Source: Parasulfuritortus sp037439465 (GTDB lineage Bacteria; Pseudomonadota; Gammaproteobacteria; Burkholderiales; Thiobacillaceae). Taken from it: a DNA stretch of 64,000 nt. Below the pieces are notes generated by a model that was given only the letters and a program-made list of their open reading frames with translations, did no database searches and was not told the DNA's origin. The stretch lies in the NCBI GenBank assembly GCA_037439465.1, contig JBBIVX010000003.1, positions 62,001-126,000 on the forward strand, written 5' to 3'. This document shows positions 35,463-44,857 of the stretch, in pieces; the stretch's first letter is position 1; each line of letters begins with the position of its first letter. Position numbers and translations under genes: made by a program.

Positions 35463-36452
35463 ATGAATCGCACACGCACAGCTATCGTCATCACCCTCTC
35501 CAGCCTGTTACTTACGGGCGCCGCACAGGCACAGTTAGTCAAGATCGATGGCTCCTCCACCGTCTATCCGATCACCGAAGCCGTGGCCGAGGACTTCCAA
35601 CAAGCCAGGAAGAACGCCATACGGGTAACCGTCGGCATTTCCGGCACGGGCGGAGGCTTCAAGAAGTTCTGTCGCGGCGAGACCGACATCTCCGATGCCT
35701 CGCGCCCCATCCTGAAGAAAGAAATGGAGGCCTGCGCCAAAGCCGGCGTCCGCTATTACGAACTGCCCGTGGCCTTCGATGCCCTGACCGTCGTCGTCAA
35801 TCCGAAAAACGCCATCAATCAGCTCGGCGTGGCCGAATTGAAAGCGATGTGGTCGCCGCAGGCACAGGGCAAGGTGATGCGCTGGAACCAGGTCAAGCCG
35901 GCCTTCCGCGATATGCCGTTGAAGCTGTTCGGCCCAGGCGCCGATTCCGGCACCTTCGACTATTTCACCGAGGCCGTCATCGGCAAGGCCAAGTCCTCGC
36001 GCGGCGACTACACCGCCTCGGAGGACGACAACGTGCTGGTCCAGGGCGTAGAGCGCGATGTCGGCGCGCTGGGCTACTTCGGTTATGCCTATTACGCCGA
36101 GAACAAGGCCAGACTGAAGGCGGTGGCCATCGTCGATCCCAAGACCGGCAAGGCGGTCCTGCCCTCGGAAAAGACCGTCATCGACGGTAGCTACCAACCC
36201 CTGTCGCGCCCCATCTTCATCTACGTCAGCGAGGCCGGCTACCGCAAACCGGAGGTGCGGGCCTTCGTCGAGTATTACCTCGACAACGTCGCCACGCTCG
36301 CCAAGGAGGTGAAGTACGTGCCGCTGCCCGCCAAGGCCTACCGGCAGGCCGCCGAACATCTCAGGAAAGGCAGGCTCGGCACCGTATTCGGCGGCGATGC
36401 CGAAGTCGGCGTCAGGATCGATGATCTGCTGGCGCGCGAAGGCAAGCTGTGA
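35463..36452 (+). CDS. pstS: Phosphate ABC transporter, substrate-binding protein PstS
   Basis: Periplasmic high-affinity phosphate receptor. The product has 329 residues with a Sec signal peptide (cleavage after AQA near residue 24) and then the PBP-like start VKIDGSSTVYPITEAVAEDF. Phosphate-contact segments GSST, SGTGGGFKKF and GADSGTFDYF are visible. It is closer to the SphX/PstS-family of cyanobacteria and betaproteobacteria than to E. coli PstS. The ATG at 35463 is used; an upstream ATG at 35427 would spoil the signal peptide. Confidence 0.93.
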   Translation: MNRTRTAIVITLSSLLLTGAAQAQLVKIDGSSTVYPITEAVAEDFQQARKNAIRVTVGISGTGGGFKKFCRGETDISDASRPILKKEMEACAKAGVRYYELPVAFDALTVVVNPKNAINQLGVAELKAMWSPQAQGKVMRWNQVKPAFRDMPLKLFGPGADSGTFDYFTEAVIGKAKSSRGDYTASEDDNVLVQGVERDVGALGYFGYAYYAENKARLKAVAIVDPKTGKAVLPSEKTVIDGSYQPLSRPIFIYVSEAGYRKPEVRAFVEYYLDNVATLAKEVKYVPLPAKAYRQAAEHLRKGRLGTVFGGDAEVGVRIDDLLAREGKL

Positions 36453-37378
36453 CCGGGCACGTTCCGAGCGGTCACGTCAGCGCTCGGCTGGCCCGCAAGG
36501 CCAGCCGCCACGCAGGCGAGCGGCTGGCGGAAGGCATGCTGTTCCTGGCCGCCGCCGCCTCGATCTTCATTACCCTCGGCATCGTCTACATCCTGGTGAG
36601 CGAATCGCTGGTGTTCTTCCGGCAGGTGTCGCTCATCGACTTTCTCACCGACACGCAATGGACACCGCTGTTCGATGACGCCCACTTCGGCATCATGGTG
36701 CTATTGTCCGGCACGGCCGTCAGCTCGCTGGTCGCACTCGGCGTGGCCATACCCCTCGGCACCACCATCGCCATCTATCTGTCCGAGTTCGCCACGCCGC
36801 GCACGCGCGAATTCACCAAGCCCATACTCGAGCTGCTCGCCGGCATGCCGACGGTGGTGTTCGGCTATTTCGCCTTGTTGTTCGTGACACCGCTGCTACA
36901 ACGGCTCATGCCGGAACTGCCAGGATTCAACCTGCTTTCCGCCGGCCTCGTCATGGGCATCATGATCGTGCCCATCATCAGCTCCATTTCCGAGGATGCC
37001 ATGCGCGCGGTGCCGATGGCGTTGCGCGAGGGCTCCTACGCGATGGGGGCGACGCGGCTGCAGACAGCGTTGCGCGTCGTGGTGCCGGCGGCGATTTCCG
37101 GCATGGCCGCGGCCTACATACTCGGTGTCGCCCGCGCCGTCGGCGAGACCATGATACTGGCCATTGCCGCCGGCATGCAGCCCAACCTGACCTGGGACCC
37201 GCGCGAGCCGGCCGCCACCATCACGGCTTTCATCGTCCAGGTGGCGCTGGGCGACCTGCCGCATGGCTCGGTCGGCTATCAGACCATCTTTGCCGCCGGC
37301 CTGACGCTGATGCTGTTCACCCTGGTGTTCAACATCCTCGGCTTCTGGCTACAACGCAAATACCGCGAGAGATATTGA
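36449..37378 (+). CDS. pstC: Phosphate ABC transporter, permease PstC
   Basis: Inner-membrane permease, 309 residues with six hydrophobic helices. The ABC-permease EAA-like loop is in MALREGSYAMGATRLQTALRVVVPAAISG (about 190-220). The GTG start at 36449 overlaps the pstS stop. The pstA start is one base after its stop, so all are coupled. Confidence 0.93.
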   Translation: MTGHVPSGHVSARLARKASRHAGERLAEGMLFLAAAASIFITLGIVYILVSESLVFFRQVSLIDFLTDTQWTPLFDDAHFGIMVLLSGTAVSSLVALGVAIPLGTTIAIYLSEFATPRTREFTKPILELLAGMPTVVFGYFALLFVTPLLQRLMPELPGFNLLSAGLVMGIMIVPIISSISEDAMRAVPMALREGSYAMGATRLQTALRVVVPAAISGMAAAYILGVARAVGETMILAIAAGMQPNLTWDPREPAATITAFIVQVALGDLPHGSVGYQTIFAAGLTLMLFTLVFNILGFWLQRKYRERY

Positions 37379-37379
37379 G

Positions 37380-38312
37380 ATGACCGGGACCACATCCGTC
37401 CAGGTGGCGCGCCTTCGCACCAACATAGCCCGACGCAAGCTCTGGGACCTGCTGTTCGCTCTCCTCGGCATCCTCGCCCTGGCCATTGGCATCTTGACCA
37501 TCGCGGTGCTGTTCGCAGACATGCTGATCAATGGCTGGGAACGCCTGCATCCTGAGTTCTTCACCCACTTTCCGTCGCGACGCGCGGCACAGGCCGGCAT
37601 CCTCTCGGCCTGGGTCGGCAGCGTGCTGGTGATGCTGGTGACCGCCGCCGTGGCGGTGCCCTTGGGCGTGGCCGCCGGCATCTGGCTGGAGGAATACGCG
37701 CCGCACCATTGGCTTACCGATGTCATCGAGATCAACATAAACAATCTCGCTGGCGTGCCATCGATCATCTACGGCCTGCTGGCGCTCGGTCTGTTCGTGT
37801 ATGCCTTCGATCTCGGCCAGAGCATACGCACAGCAGGGCTGACGCTGGGACTGCTGATCCTGCCTATCGTGATCGTCGCCACGCGCGAAGCGATACGCGC
37901 CATTCCACAGGTGATACGCGAGGGCGCCTACGCGCTCGGCGCCACCCGCTGGCAGACGGTGAAGCACCACATACTGCCCTACTCGCTGCCGGGGATACTT
38001 ACCGGCGTCATCATCGGCATGGCACGCGCCATCGGCGAGACCGCGCCGATCATCACCATCGGGGCGTTGACCTTCATCGCTTTCCTGCCGCCGGCGCCAG
38101 TCACCGCCGCGGCCCCGTTCATCAGCTTCGAGTGGTTGCAGGCACCCTTCACGGTGATGCCGATCCAGATATTCAACTGGACTTCGCGCCCGGAGGCCGC
38201 CTTCCAGGCCAATGCCGCCGCCGCCGGCGTCGTCCTCATCGCCATGACCCTGGCCATGAACGGCCTGGCGATCTGGCTGCGCTACCGTCTGCGCAAAAAC
38301 ATCAAATGGTAA
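37380..38312 (+). CDS. pstA: Phosphate ABC transporter, permease PstA
   Basis: Second permease of the phosphate transporter, 310 residues with six helices. The EAA-like loop is in VIREGAYALGATRWQTVKHHILPYSLPGI; GETAPIITIGAL is typical of PstA. The pstB ATG follows four bases after the stop. Confidence 0.93.
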   Translation: MTGTTSVQVARLRTNIARRKLWDLLFALLGILALAIGILTIAVLFADMLINGWERLHPEFFTHFPSRRAAQAGILSAWVGSVLVMLVTAAVAVPLGVAAGIWLEEYAPHHWLTDVIEININNLAGVPSIIYGLLALGLFVYAFDLGQSIRTAGLTLGLLILPIVIVATREAIRAIPQVIREGAYALGATRWQTVKHHILPYSLPGILTGVIIGMARAIGETAPIITIGALTFIAFLPPAPVTAAAPFISFEWLQAPFTVMPIQIFNWTSRPEAAFQANAAAAGVVLIAMTLAMNGLAIWLRYRLRKNIKW

Positions 38313-38316
38313 TCTT

Positions 38317-39108
38317 ATGAACGATACGCCCTGCGGGATCGCCTCGCTGCCGATAAAGGCCGAAGTCAAGGATTTCAACTTCTACTACGGTAGTTTTCAG
38401 GCGATCAAAAATGTCAACATGCCGCTCTGCGACAAGAAGGTGACGGCATTGATCGGCCCCTCGGGCTGCGGCAAGAGTACGCTATTGCGCTCGTTCAACC
38501 GCATGCACGACCTATACAGCGGCAATCGCTATGAGGGCGAGATCGTGCTCCATCCCGACCGGACCAATCTGCTCGATCCGCGCGTCGATCCCATCGAGGT
38601 GCGTATGCGCCTGTCCATGGTGTTCCAGAAGCCGAATCCGTTCCCAAAATCCATCTATGAGAACGTGATCTACGGGCAGCGCGTGCGCGGCGTCAACAAG
38701 CGCTCCCTGCTCGACGACAAGGTCGAGCAGGCGCTCACCCAGGCAGCGCTGTGGAACGAGGTCAAGCACCGCCTGCACGACATGGCCTTCACCCTTTCGG
38801 GCGGTCAACAGCAGCGCCTGTGCATCGCCCGCGCGCTCGCCACCGAGCCCGAGATCTTGCTCTTCGACGAGCCGACCTCGGCCCTCGATCCCATCGCCAC
38901 CGCCAGCATCGAGGAGCTCATCCAGGAGCTGAAGGAGCAAGTCACCATACTCATCGTCACCCACAACATGCAGCAGGCGGCGCGGGTATCAGACTTCACC
39001 GCCTACATGTACCTTGGCGAATTGATCGAGTTCGGCTACACCGACGAAATCTTCATCAAGCCACGCGACAAGCGCACCGAGGATTACATCACCGGCCGTT
39101 TTGGATAA
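38317..39108 (+). CDS. pstB: Phosphate ABC transporter, ATPase PstB
   Basis: ATP-binding subunit, 263 residues. Walker A GPSGCGKST (about 48-56), Q-loop in VFQKPNPFPKSIYENV, signature LSGGQQQRL and Walker B EILLFDEPTSALDP are complete, and a switch His lies in THNMQQA. It shows strong PstB-specific segments such as NPFPKSIYENV. Confidence 0.96.
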   Translation: MNDTPCGIASLPIKAEVKDFNFYYGSFQAIKNVNMPLCDKKVTALIGPSGCGKSTLLRSFNRMHDLYSGNRYEGEIVLHPDRTNLLDPRVDPIEVRMRLSMVFQKPNPFPKSIYENVIYGQRVRGVNKRSLLDDKVEQALTQAALWNEVKHRLHDMAFTLSGGQQQRLCIARALATEPEILLFDEPTSALDPIATASIEELIQELKEQVTILIVTHNMQQAARVSDFTAYMYLGELIEFGYTDEIFIKPRDKRTEDYITGRFG

Positions 39109-39111
39109 GCC

Positions 39112-39819
39112 ATGAACACACATCTTTTCAAGCAATTCGATTCTGAACTCGACGCCATCCGTGCCCACCTCGCCCGCATGGGCGGTCTGGTCGAGGAACA
39201 GGTCAAGGGCGCCATACAGGCGTTCACCGAAAGCGAACGCGATGAGGCCGAGCGGATCGTCGCCCGCGACCGCAGCATCGACGAGATGGAAATCGCCATC
39301 GATGATGCCTGTGCCCACCTCATCGCCCGGCGGCAGCCGGCCGCCATCGACCTGCGCATGGTTATGGCGGTGGGCAAAACCGTCACCGACCTCGAACGCA
39401 TCGGCGATGAAGCGAAAAAGATCGCCAAGGCGACGCGCAAGATACTCGACCGCGGTCTCGGGCAGGAATTGACCCGGCTGATCGACATCGTCGGCATGGG
39501 CGGCGCAACGGCCGGCATGCTGCATGATGTGCTCGATGCCTTTGCCCGCCTCGACGTCACGGCGGCGGCCGCCGTCGTCCGCCAGGACAAGGAGATCGAC
39601 CGCCATTTCCGTGCCATCGTGCGCCAGTTGGTCACCTACATGATGGAGGATGCGCGCACCATCTCCACCGCGCTCGACATCATCTTCATCGCCAAGTCGA
39701 TCGAACGTATCGGCGACCACTGCAAGAACATCGCCGAGGACATCATCTATGTCGCCGAGGGCCGCGACGTCCGTCATATCGGCCTCAACGCCCTCGAACG
39801 CGAGGTCAAGGGAGAGTGA
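39112..39819 (+). CDS. phoU: Phosphate signalling protein PhoU
   Basis: A cytosolic all-helical protein that links PstB to PhoR and keeps the regulon off when phosphate is plentiful. The product has 235 residues in two PhoU repeats; the metal-binding motif DLERIGDEAKKIAK in the first half and SIERIGDHCKNIAED in the second half are clear. Its stop overlaps the phoB GTG start. Confidence 0.95.
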   Translation: MNTHLFKQFDSELDAIRAHLARMGGLVEEQVKGAIQAFTESERDEAERIVARDRSIDEMEIAIDDACAHLIARRQPAAIDLRMVMAVGKTVTDLERIGDEAKKIAKATRKILDRGLGQELTRLIDIVGMGGATAGMLHDVLDAFARLDVTAAAAVVRQDKEIDRHFRAIVRQLVTYMMEDARTISTALDIIFIAKSIERIGDHCKNIAEDIIYVAEGRDVRHIGLNALEREVKGE

Positions 39820-40514
39820 GCCACACCGCTCCGCGCGTGCTGGTGGTCGAGGATGAAGCGGCCATCAGGGAGCTTCTGGTTCTCACGCTGCGCCAGGGCG
39901 GCTTCGAACCCGCCTTGGCCGCCAGCGCCGAAGAGGCCGTCAACGAGATCAGGCGCGAGCTGCCGGCCGTGCTGTTGCTTGATCTGATGCTGCCCGGCAC
40001 ATCCGGTCTGGCCCTGGCCAAACGTCTGCGCGCCGATGAGCGCACGCGCACGCTGCCGATCATCATGGTCACGGCCCGCGCCGAGGAACAGGACCGGGTG
40101 CAGGGCCTGGAGATAGGCGCCGACGACTATGTCGTCAAACCGTTCTCGCCCAAGGAGCTGGTGGCCCGTCTCCGCGCCGTGCTGCGGCGGCGGGCGCCGC
40201 ACCACTCGGGCGAAGTCGTCGAGATCGGCGCCGTCCGCCTTGACCCCGGCGCCCATAGCGTGACCTGCGGCGGCCAGCCAAGGAATCTGGGGCCGACCGA
40301 ATTTACGCTGTTGCAGTTTCTGATGCACCACCCCAATCGCGTATTCAGCCGCGACCAGCTGCTCGATGCCTTGCGCGGCGACCACAGCTTTATCGGCGAG
40401 CGCACGATCGATGTCTATGTCCGCCGCCTGCGACTTGGGCTTGGGCCATACGGCGAGACGCTGATCGAGACGGTGCGCGGCCTCGGCTACAAGCTGGTGG
40501 CGGCGAAGGCATGA
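39816..40514 (+). CDS. phoB: Phosphate response regulator PhoB
   Basis: OmpR-family activator, 232 residues. The receiver has Asp13, phospho-acceptor Asp56 and Lys108; the C-terminal winged helix (about 130-230) ends in ERTIDVYVRRLRLGLGPYGE. It should bind the Pho box at 35395-35412 and so activate its own operon. The GTG start overlaps phoU; the phoR ATG overlaps its stop. Confidence 0.94.
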   Translation: MSHTAPRVLVVEDEAAIRELLVLTLRQGGFEPALAASAEEAVNEIRRELPAVLLLDLMLPGTSGLALAKRLRADERTRTLPIIMVTARAEEQDRVQGLEIGADDYVVKPFSPKELVARLRAVLRRRAPHHSGEVVEIGAVRLDPGAHSVTCGGQPRNLGPTEFTLLQFLMHHPNRVFSRDQLLDALRGDHSFIGERTIDVYVRRLRLGLGPYGETLIETVRGLGYKLVAAKA

Positions 40515-41755
40515 ACGGCGGAGTGTTGAGCCTCCTCCTGGGCGCGCTGGCGCTCGTGTTGGCCATCCTGCTCCACCGGCAATGGCGGCAAGGCCAGCGA
40601 CTGCGCCACTGGCTCGACGACCCGGAACAGCGCGCGATGCCGGAGGCGACCGGAATGTGGCAGGATATCTATGCCCGCCTCGGGCGTTGGCGGCGACAAG
40701 CCCGAGAGGAGCGCTCCGCGCTCAACGCCAGCCTGGAGCATTTTCGTCTGGCGGCACAGGCCTTGCCCGATGGCGTCATCATGCTTGACGGCCAGGGGCG
40801 CATCGAGTGGCTGAATGCCATGGCATGCCGCCACTTCGGCCTCGACGCAGACCGTGACATCGGGGCCAGGGTGGAGCCGTTGATCCGCGCCAGCGGTTTC
40901 CACGAATGGCTGGCCGCCTCTCGCGCTGGCGGGCAGGCGGCGTCCTTCAGGCTCGAAGCCGGCAGCACGGCGCCGCTGCGGGTGCTGTCGCTGCTGCCAC
41001 TCTCTTTCGCCATCGATGGCCTCCTGCTGCTGTCGCGCGACATTACCGAGATCACCCGCACCGAGGCCATGCGCCGCGACTTCATCGCCAATGTGTCGCA
41101 TGAGCTGCGCACACCGCTGACCGTCATCGCCGGTTTCAGCGAACAATTGGCGGCCGCCGAGGCGCCCGCTGGCGACGCCGCCAAACCCTACCTGGCCCTG
41201 ATAGCCGAGCAGGCGGAGCGCATGGGCCGTCTGGTGGAGGACCTGCTCACCCTCTCCCGCCTGGAAAACGATAGCGCGCCGCTACGCGAGGACACGGTCG
41301 ACGTGCCGGCATTGGTGGCCACGCTGTGTGCCGAGGCCAAGGCCCTGGCGGCGGGCAGGCTGGAGATCGAATGCGGCGCGGTCACGGCAGGCAGCGTGCG
41401 CGGCAACGCCGACGAGCTCAGGAGCGCCTTCGGCAACCTGATATCGAATGCGGTGCGCTACACGCCGGCGGGCGGCCGCGTGACCTTGGGCTGGCAACTC
41501 GACGCGGCAGGCTGTCCGGTGTTCACGGTGACGGATACCGGCATCGGCATTGCGCCGGCGCACATACCGCGGCTGACCGAACGTTTCTACCGCGTCGACA
41601 AGGGGCGCTCGGCCACCAGCGGCGGCACCGGCCTTGGCCTCGCCATCGTCAAACATGTGCTGGCGCGCCACCAGGCGACGCTGTCGATACGTTCGGAAGT
41701 CGGCCGCGGCAGCGAGTTCGCCGTGCGCCTGCCGCGCGAGCGGCGGGTGGAGTGA
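40511..41755 (+). CDS. phoR: Phosphate sensor kinase PhoR
   Basis: Inner-membrane histidine kinase, 414 residues. A single hydrophobic helix at residues 5-22 anchors it, with no large periplasmic sensor, as expected for a kinase that reads phosphate through PstB-PhoU. A PAS domain (about 78-185) follows, then HisKA with phospho-acceptor His197 (NVSHELRTPL) and an HATPase domain with GGTGLGLAI. It ends the operon and converges on rlmL. Confidence 0.94.
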   Translation: MNGGVLSLLLGALALVLAILLHRQWRQGQRLRHWLDDPEQRAMPEATGMWQDIYARLGRWRRQAREERSALNASLEHFRLAAQALPDGVIMLDGQGRIEWLNAMACRHFGLDADRDIGARVEPLIRASGFHEWLAASRAGGQAASFRLEAGSTAPLRVLSLLPLSFAIDGLLLLSRDITEITRTEAMRRDFIANVSHELRTPLTVIAGFSEQLAAAEAPAGDAAKPYLALIAEQAERMGRLVEDLLTLSRLENDSAPLREDTVDVPALVATLCAEAKALAAGRLEIECGAVTAGSVRGNADELRSAFGNLISNAVRYTPAGGRVTLGWQLDAAGCPVFTVTDTGIGIAPAHIPRLTERFYRVDKGRSATSGGTGLGLAIVKHVLARHQATLSIRSEVGRGSEFAVRLPRERRVE

Positions 41756-41772
41756 AGGCAGCGCGCCTTTTC
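41755..41772. terminator. Weak bidirectional hairpin between phoR and rlmL
   Basis: AAGGC (41755-41759) and GCCTT (41765-41769) form a five-base stem with a GCGC-type loop, followed by TTT. It spans the space between two convergent stops. The stem is short, so its activity is uncertain. Confidence 0.3.
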
Positions 41773-43216
41773 AGCGGGCACGCAACGATCCGGCCTCGAC
41801 CCGGTATTCGTAGAGCCGGCATTCCAGCGGGCCGTTGTAGAGCGGCGTCCGCCGGGTGGCCTTGAGGCCGATCTGGCGGGGCAGATCCGGGTCGGCTGAG
41901 AGCAGATGCGCGGTCCAGCCGGTGAAACGCTGTTTCAGGGCATCGCCGAGTGCCCGGTAGAAGGCGGCGAAATCCGCCGGCCGCACCTCGCCGTCGCGCG
42001 GCGTACTGGCGGCCCGGCCGACGGCGAGGCGGATGCCGTAGGGCGGGTTGCTGACGATGAGTCCCGCCTCGGCCGGGGCCGGAATTGCCAGTACATCGCC
42101 CTCGCGCAGCGTGACACAATCGAGCAATCCCGCGGCCTTGAAGTTGAGGCCGGCGGCACGGACCATGTTGGGATCGAGGTCGCAACCATAGAGTGGCAGG
42201 GCACGTTTTTCACCTTGAGCCGCCTCGGCGTCCTTGCGCAGCCGCGTCCATTCCACCTTGTCGAAGCCGGCGAGGTTCTCGAAAGCGAAGTGCCGCTTCA
42301 GGCCAGGCGCCATGTTCAACGCCAGCATGGCCGCCTCCAGCAATATCGTGCCGCCGCCCATCATGGGGTCGAGCAGTGGCTTCTGCGGCGTCCAGCCGGA
42401 CAGTATCAAGAGCCCGGCGGCAAGGTTTTCATTGAGCGGCGCGGGCGCGGGCTCGACCCGATAGCCACGGCGGTTGAGCGGGGCGCCGGACAGGTCGAGG
42501 TAGAGGCTGAAGCGATCGCGCTCCAGATAGATGAGTATGGGCACATCGGGAGCGCGCGGCTCAACGTCGGGCCTGGGCAGATGATCCTGGCGGAAACGGT
42601 CGCAGACAGCATCCTTGATCTTGAGGGTAACGAAGTTGAGGCTCTTAAGCGGGCAGTCATGGGCGACCGTGCGCACAGCGAGGGTCTTGTCGTGGCCGAA
42701 CCAATCGCTCCAGGGCAGGGCGAGCGCGGCGTCGTAGAGGTCTTCCTCGCGTCGGTAAGGGCCGGCCGCCACCCGCCAGAGCACGCGAATGGCGAGCCGG
42801 CTCCATAGGTTGATCTTCCAGGCCAGGACAAGGTCGCCCGCGCAACCGACGCCCCCTGAGGCTGGTTCCACTTCGGCGGCGCCGAGGTCGGCGAGTTCCT
42901 GCGCAGTCTGTGCCTCCAGGCCGCGCGGGCAGGGGCAGAAGAGAGAAAGCCTGGCCGCTTCCGGCGGCTTTGGTTTCGGCCGGCGCCGTTGCGCCGCGGC
43001 CTCCGGCCCCGGCCGGGCCGGGGGCCGGGCAGGCGACTTGGCGGCCGGGACCGCCGCCGGCGGCGTCGCGTCCGGTGCGGTCTTGGGGGCGGGCGAGCGG
43101 TCTTTTTGCAAGGGGCTCCAGCGTAGCGGCTTGTGCTTGGCACGCGGCTGGCCGGCGGCGGCGATAGGCTTCAGACGCAATGTCTTGCGCGGTGGCTTGG
43201 CGGTGGGGGGAGACAA
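41771..43216 (-). CDS. rlmL: THUMP-domain 23S rRNA guanine-N2 methyltransferase (RlmL N-terminal type)
   Basis: Likely methylates G2445 of 23S rRNA. The 481-residue protein has a Pro/Ala/Lys/Arg-rich, disordered leader of about 90 residues, then a THUMP domain (about 95-250) and a Rossmann methyltransferase with SAM motif LLDPMMGGGTILLEAAM and catalytic SNPPYGIRL. The RlmK part that is fused to it in E. coli YcbY is absent. It is the last gene of the gshA-gshB-apbE-dinB run, 40 bases after the DinB-like gene. The start at 43216 lies before the low-complexity leader; a later start cannot be excluded. Confidence 0.85.
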   Translation of the reverse strand: MSPPTAKPPRKTLRLKPIAAAGQPRAKHKPLRWSPLQKDRSPAPKTAPDATPPAAVPAAKSPARPPARPGPEAAAQRRRPKPKPPEAARLSLFCPCPRGLEAQTAQELADLGAAEVEPASGGVGCAGDLVLAWKINLWSRLAIRVLWRVAAGPYRREEDLYDAALALPWSDWFGHDKTLAVRTVAHDCPLKSLNFVTLKIKDAVCDRFRQDHLPRPDVEPRAPDVPILIYLERDRFSLYLDLSGAPLNRRGYRVEPAPAPLNENLAAGLLILSGWTPQKPLLDPMMGGGTILLEAAMLALNMAPGLKRHFAFENLAGFDKVEWTRLRKDAEAAQGEKRALPLYGCDLDPNMVRAAGLNFKAAGLLDCVTLREGDVLAIPAPAEAGLIVSNPPYGIRLAVGRAASTPRDGEVRPADFAAFYRALGDALKQRFTGWTAHLLSADPDLPRQIGLKATRRTPLYNGPLECRLYEYRVEAGSLRAR

Positions 43217-43257
43217 GGCGTGTCCTCAGGAAGGCGGCCAGACTGCCGCCGGCGGGT

Positions 43258-43791
43258 TCAGCGGTCCGTCTGACTGGCCGCGTCGATAAGTTTTTCCATC
43301 TTGCGCCGGTAATAGACGTAATCCATTTCCGGGCAGGGACCGCCCAGGCGGGTAATCACGGCGGAGATCTGGCCACGGTGATGCACAGAGTGGGCGAAGA
43401 GATGGCTGAGGGCGTCGCGCACCCACATGCGGCGCGGCTTGCCGTCGCTGCTGACGAAGTCGATCTCGCCTTCATAATGGCTGTCCGGCTGCCGCTCCAG
43501 CCAATCCTGCAGTTTGCGGGTTTCCTGGCGCATGGCGCCTTGCAATTCGCGCCAGAGGCGATGGCGCATTTCGTGGTATGCCGTACTCGGGTTGACACCC
43601 TGCAACCGCGCCAGCCAGAGCTGGCCGGCCGTCAGCATGTGCTCCACGGTGTGGTGGATGCTGCGGAAGTAGAGTCCTTCGTCCCGTTCGATCGCCTCCG
43701 GCCGCAGGCGGCCGAGCGCCTCGAACAACACGTCATTGGCCCAATGCTGATAATCCGCCTGCACCACGAAATAACGTTTCCATGTATACAT
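43258..43791 (-). CDS. DinB-family metal-binding protein
   Basis: A 177-residue four-helix DinB/YfiT-fold protein. The probable metal ligands are His47 (in SIHHTVEHML), His134 and His138 (in LFAHSVHHRGQ), the arrangement seen in DinB-like thiol S-transferases. It starts with ATG at 43791, preceded by GGGGA; an ATG further upstream is less likely. It is 17 bases after apbE and in the same operon as both glutathione synthesis genes. In other bacteria DinB-fold proteins transfer bacillithiol or mycothiol to toxic compounds, so a glutathione-dependent role is conceivable but untested. Confidence 0.88.
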   Translation of the reverse strand: MYTWKRYFVVQADYQHWANDVLFEALGRLRPEAIERDEGLYFRSIHHTVEHMLTAGQLWLARLQGVNPSTAYHEMRHRLWRELQGAMRQETRKLQDWLERQPDSHYEGEIDFVSSDGKPRRMWVRDALSHLFAHSVHHRGQISAVITRLGGPCPEMDYVYYRRKMEKLIDAASQTDR

Positions 43792-43807
43792 GTCCCGATC
43801 CCCTTTT

Positions 43808-44857
43808 TTAATTCGCCACGGCAAGCGGCGTCGTGTCCTGCCAAGCCAGCCTGGCCCCCATGGCTGGGGTGGCGGCAGCGCGACCTTGCGCGTCGATAAA
43901 CAGCACTTCCGTCACGCCCATCCTGGCCGCCATTTTGCCCCATTCTCGCGGCCCGGCGATGAAAATCGGCTTGCTGGCGACGTCCGAGCGCGTGCCGGCC
44001 GCCTCGCCACGCACCAATACCGTGACCGCCTGGGCGCCATCGGCCGGCCGGCCGCTGCGCGGGTCGATGAGATGGCAATAGCGCTTGCCGTCAAGTTCGA
44101 AATAGCGCTGGTAATCGCCGGAGGTGCCAATGGCTTCGCCGTCGCGCAGTGCCAGCGTGGCGATGGCGCCGGCACGGCGTGGGTGCTGGATGCCGACCTT
44201 CCAGGGGGTGCCGGCCTTGCTGCCCAGGGCGAGTATGTTGCCGCCGATGTTGATGAGCGCGTTCTTCACGCCCTGGCTTTTCAGATAGGCGGCGGCAAGA
44301 TCGAGGGCGTAGCCCTTGGCGTAACCGCCCAGGTCGATACGCACCGCCGGGTTGCGCGCGCTGAAGCGGGTGCCGTCGATGGCCACGTCGCTCAGGCGGG
44401 GATCGGCCCGCAACAGCCGTTCGATCGCGGCCGGGTCCGGCCGGCGCGGGGTGAAGACGTCGGCATGGAAGCCCCAGAGATGGATGAGTTGGCCGATGGC
44501 GGGATTGAAGAGCCCCCCCCCTTGTTCAGCATAGCGGCCGGCGTCGGCCAGGATGCGCGCCAACTCGGGCGAGAGCGTGCCCGTCACCGGTGCCTGCGCG
44601 ATCGTCTCATTGAGGCGCTGCAGCTCGCTCGGCTGCCAGGCGTGCAAGCGGCCGTGCAGACGATCGAAATCGGCGAACACGTGCTCGGCCACTCGGCGGG
44701 CCTTGTCCTCCGGCTCGCCCTCGATGGTGATTTCAACCAGCGTGCCAAACACGTATGACTGCTGCTTGTAGAGTACCGGTCGGCCGCAGCCGACGAGCAT
44801 GAGGGCAACGAGCGACAGTGTGAGGAGTAGACGGCCGGTCGTCCCGGCGCCATTCAT
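43808..44857 (-). CDS. apbE: FMN transferase ApbE (lipoprotein)
   Basis: Attaches FMN from FAD covalently to Thr residues of membrane flavoproteins such as NqrB/C or RnfG/D. With the ATG at 44857 the product has 349 residues and a lipoprotein signal ending LMLVGC, so it is exported. Signatures include FGTLVEITI, DLGGYAKGYALDLA, NIGGNILALG, GIQHPR, and the metal/FAD-site stretch IGTSGDYQRYFELDGKRYCHLIDPRSG split over 250-280. The start codon overlaps the gshB stop. Which flavoprotein it modifies is not shown by the window. Confidence 0.93.
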   Translation of the reverse strand: MNGAGTTGRLLLTLSLVALMLVGCGRPVLYKQQSYVFGTLVEITIEGEPEDKARRVAEHVFADFDRLHGRLHAWQPSELQRLNETIAQAPVTGTLSPELARILADAGRYAEQGGGLFNPAIGQLIHLWGFHADVFTPRRPDPAAIERLLRADPRLSDVAIDGTRFSARNPAVRIDLGGYAKGYALDLAAAYLKSQGVKNALINIGGNILALGSKAGTPWKVGIQHPRRAGAIATLALRDGEAIGTSGDYQRYFELDGKRYCHLIDPRSGRPADGAQAVTVLVRGEAAGTRSDVASKPIFIAGPREWGKMAARMGVTEVLFIDAQGRAAATPAMGARLAWQDTTPLAVAN

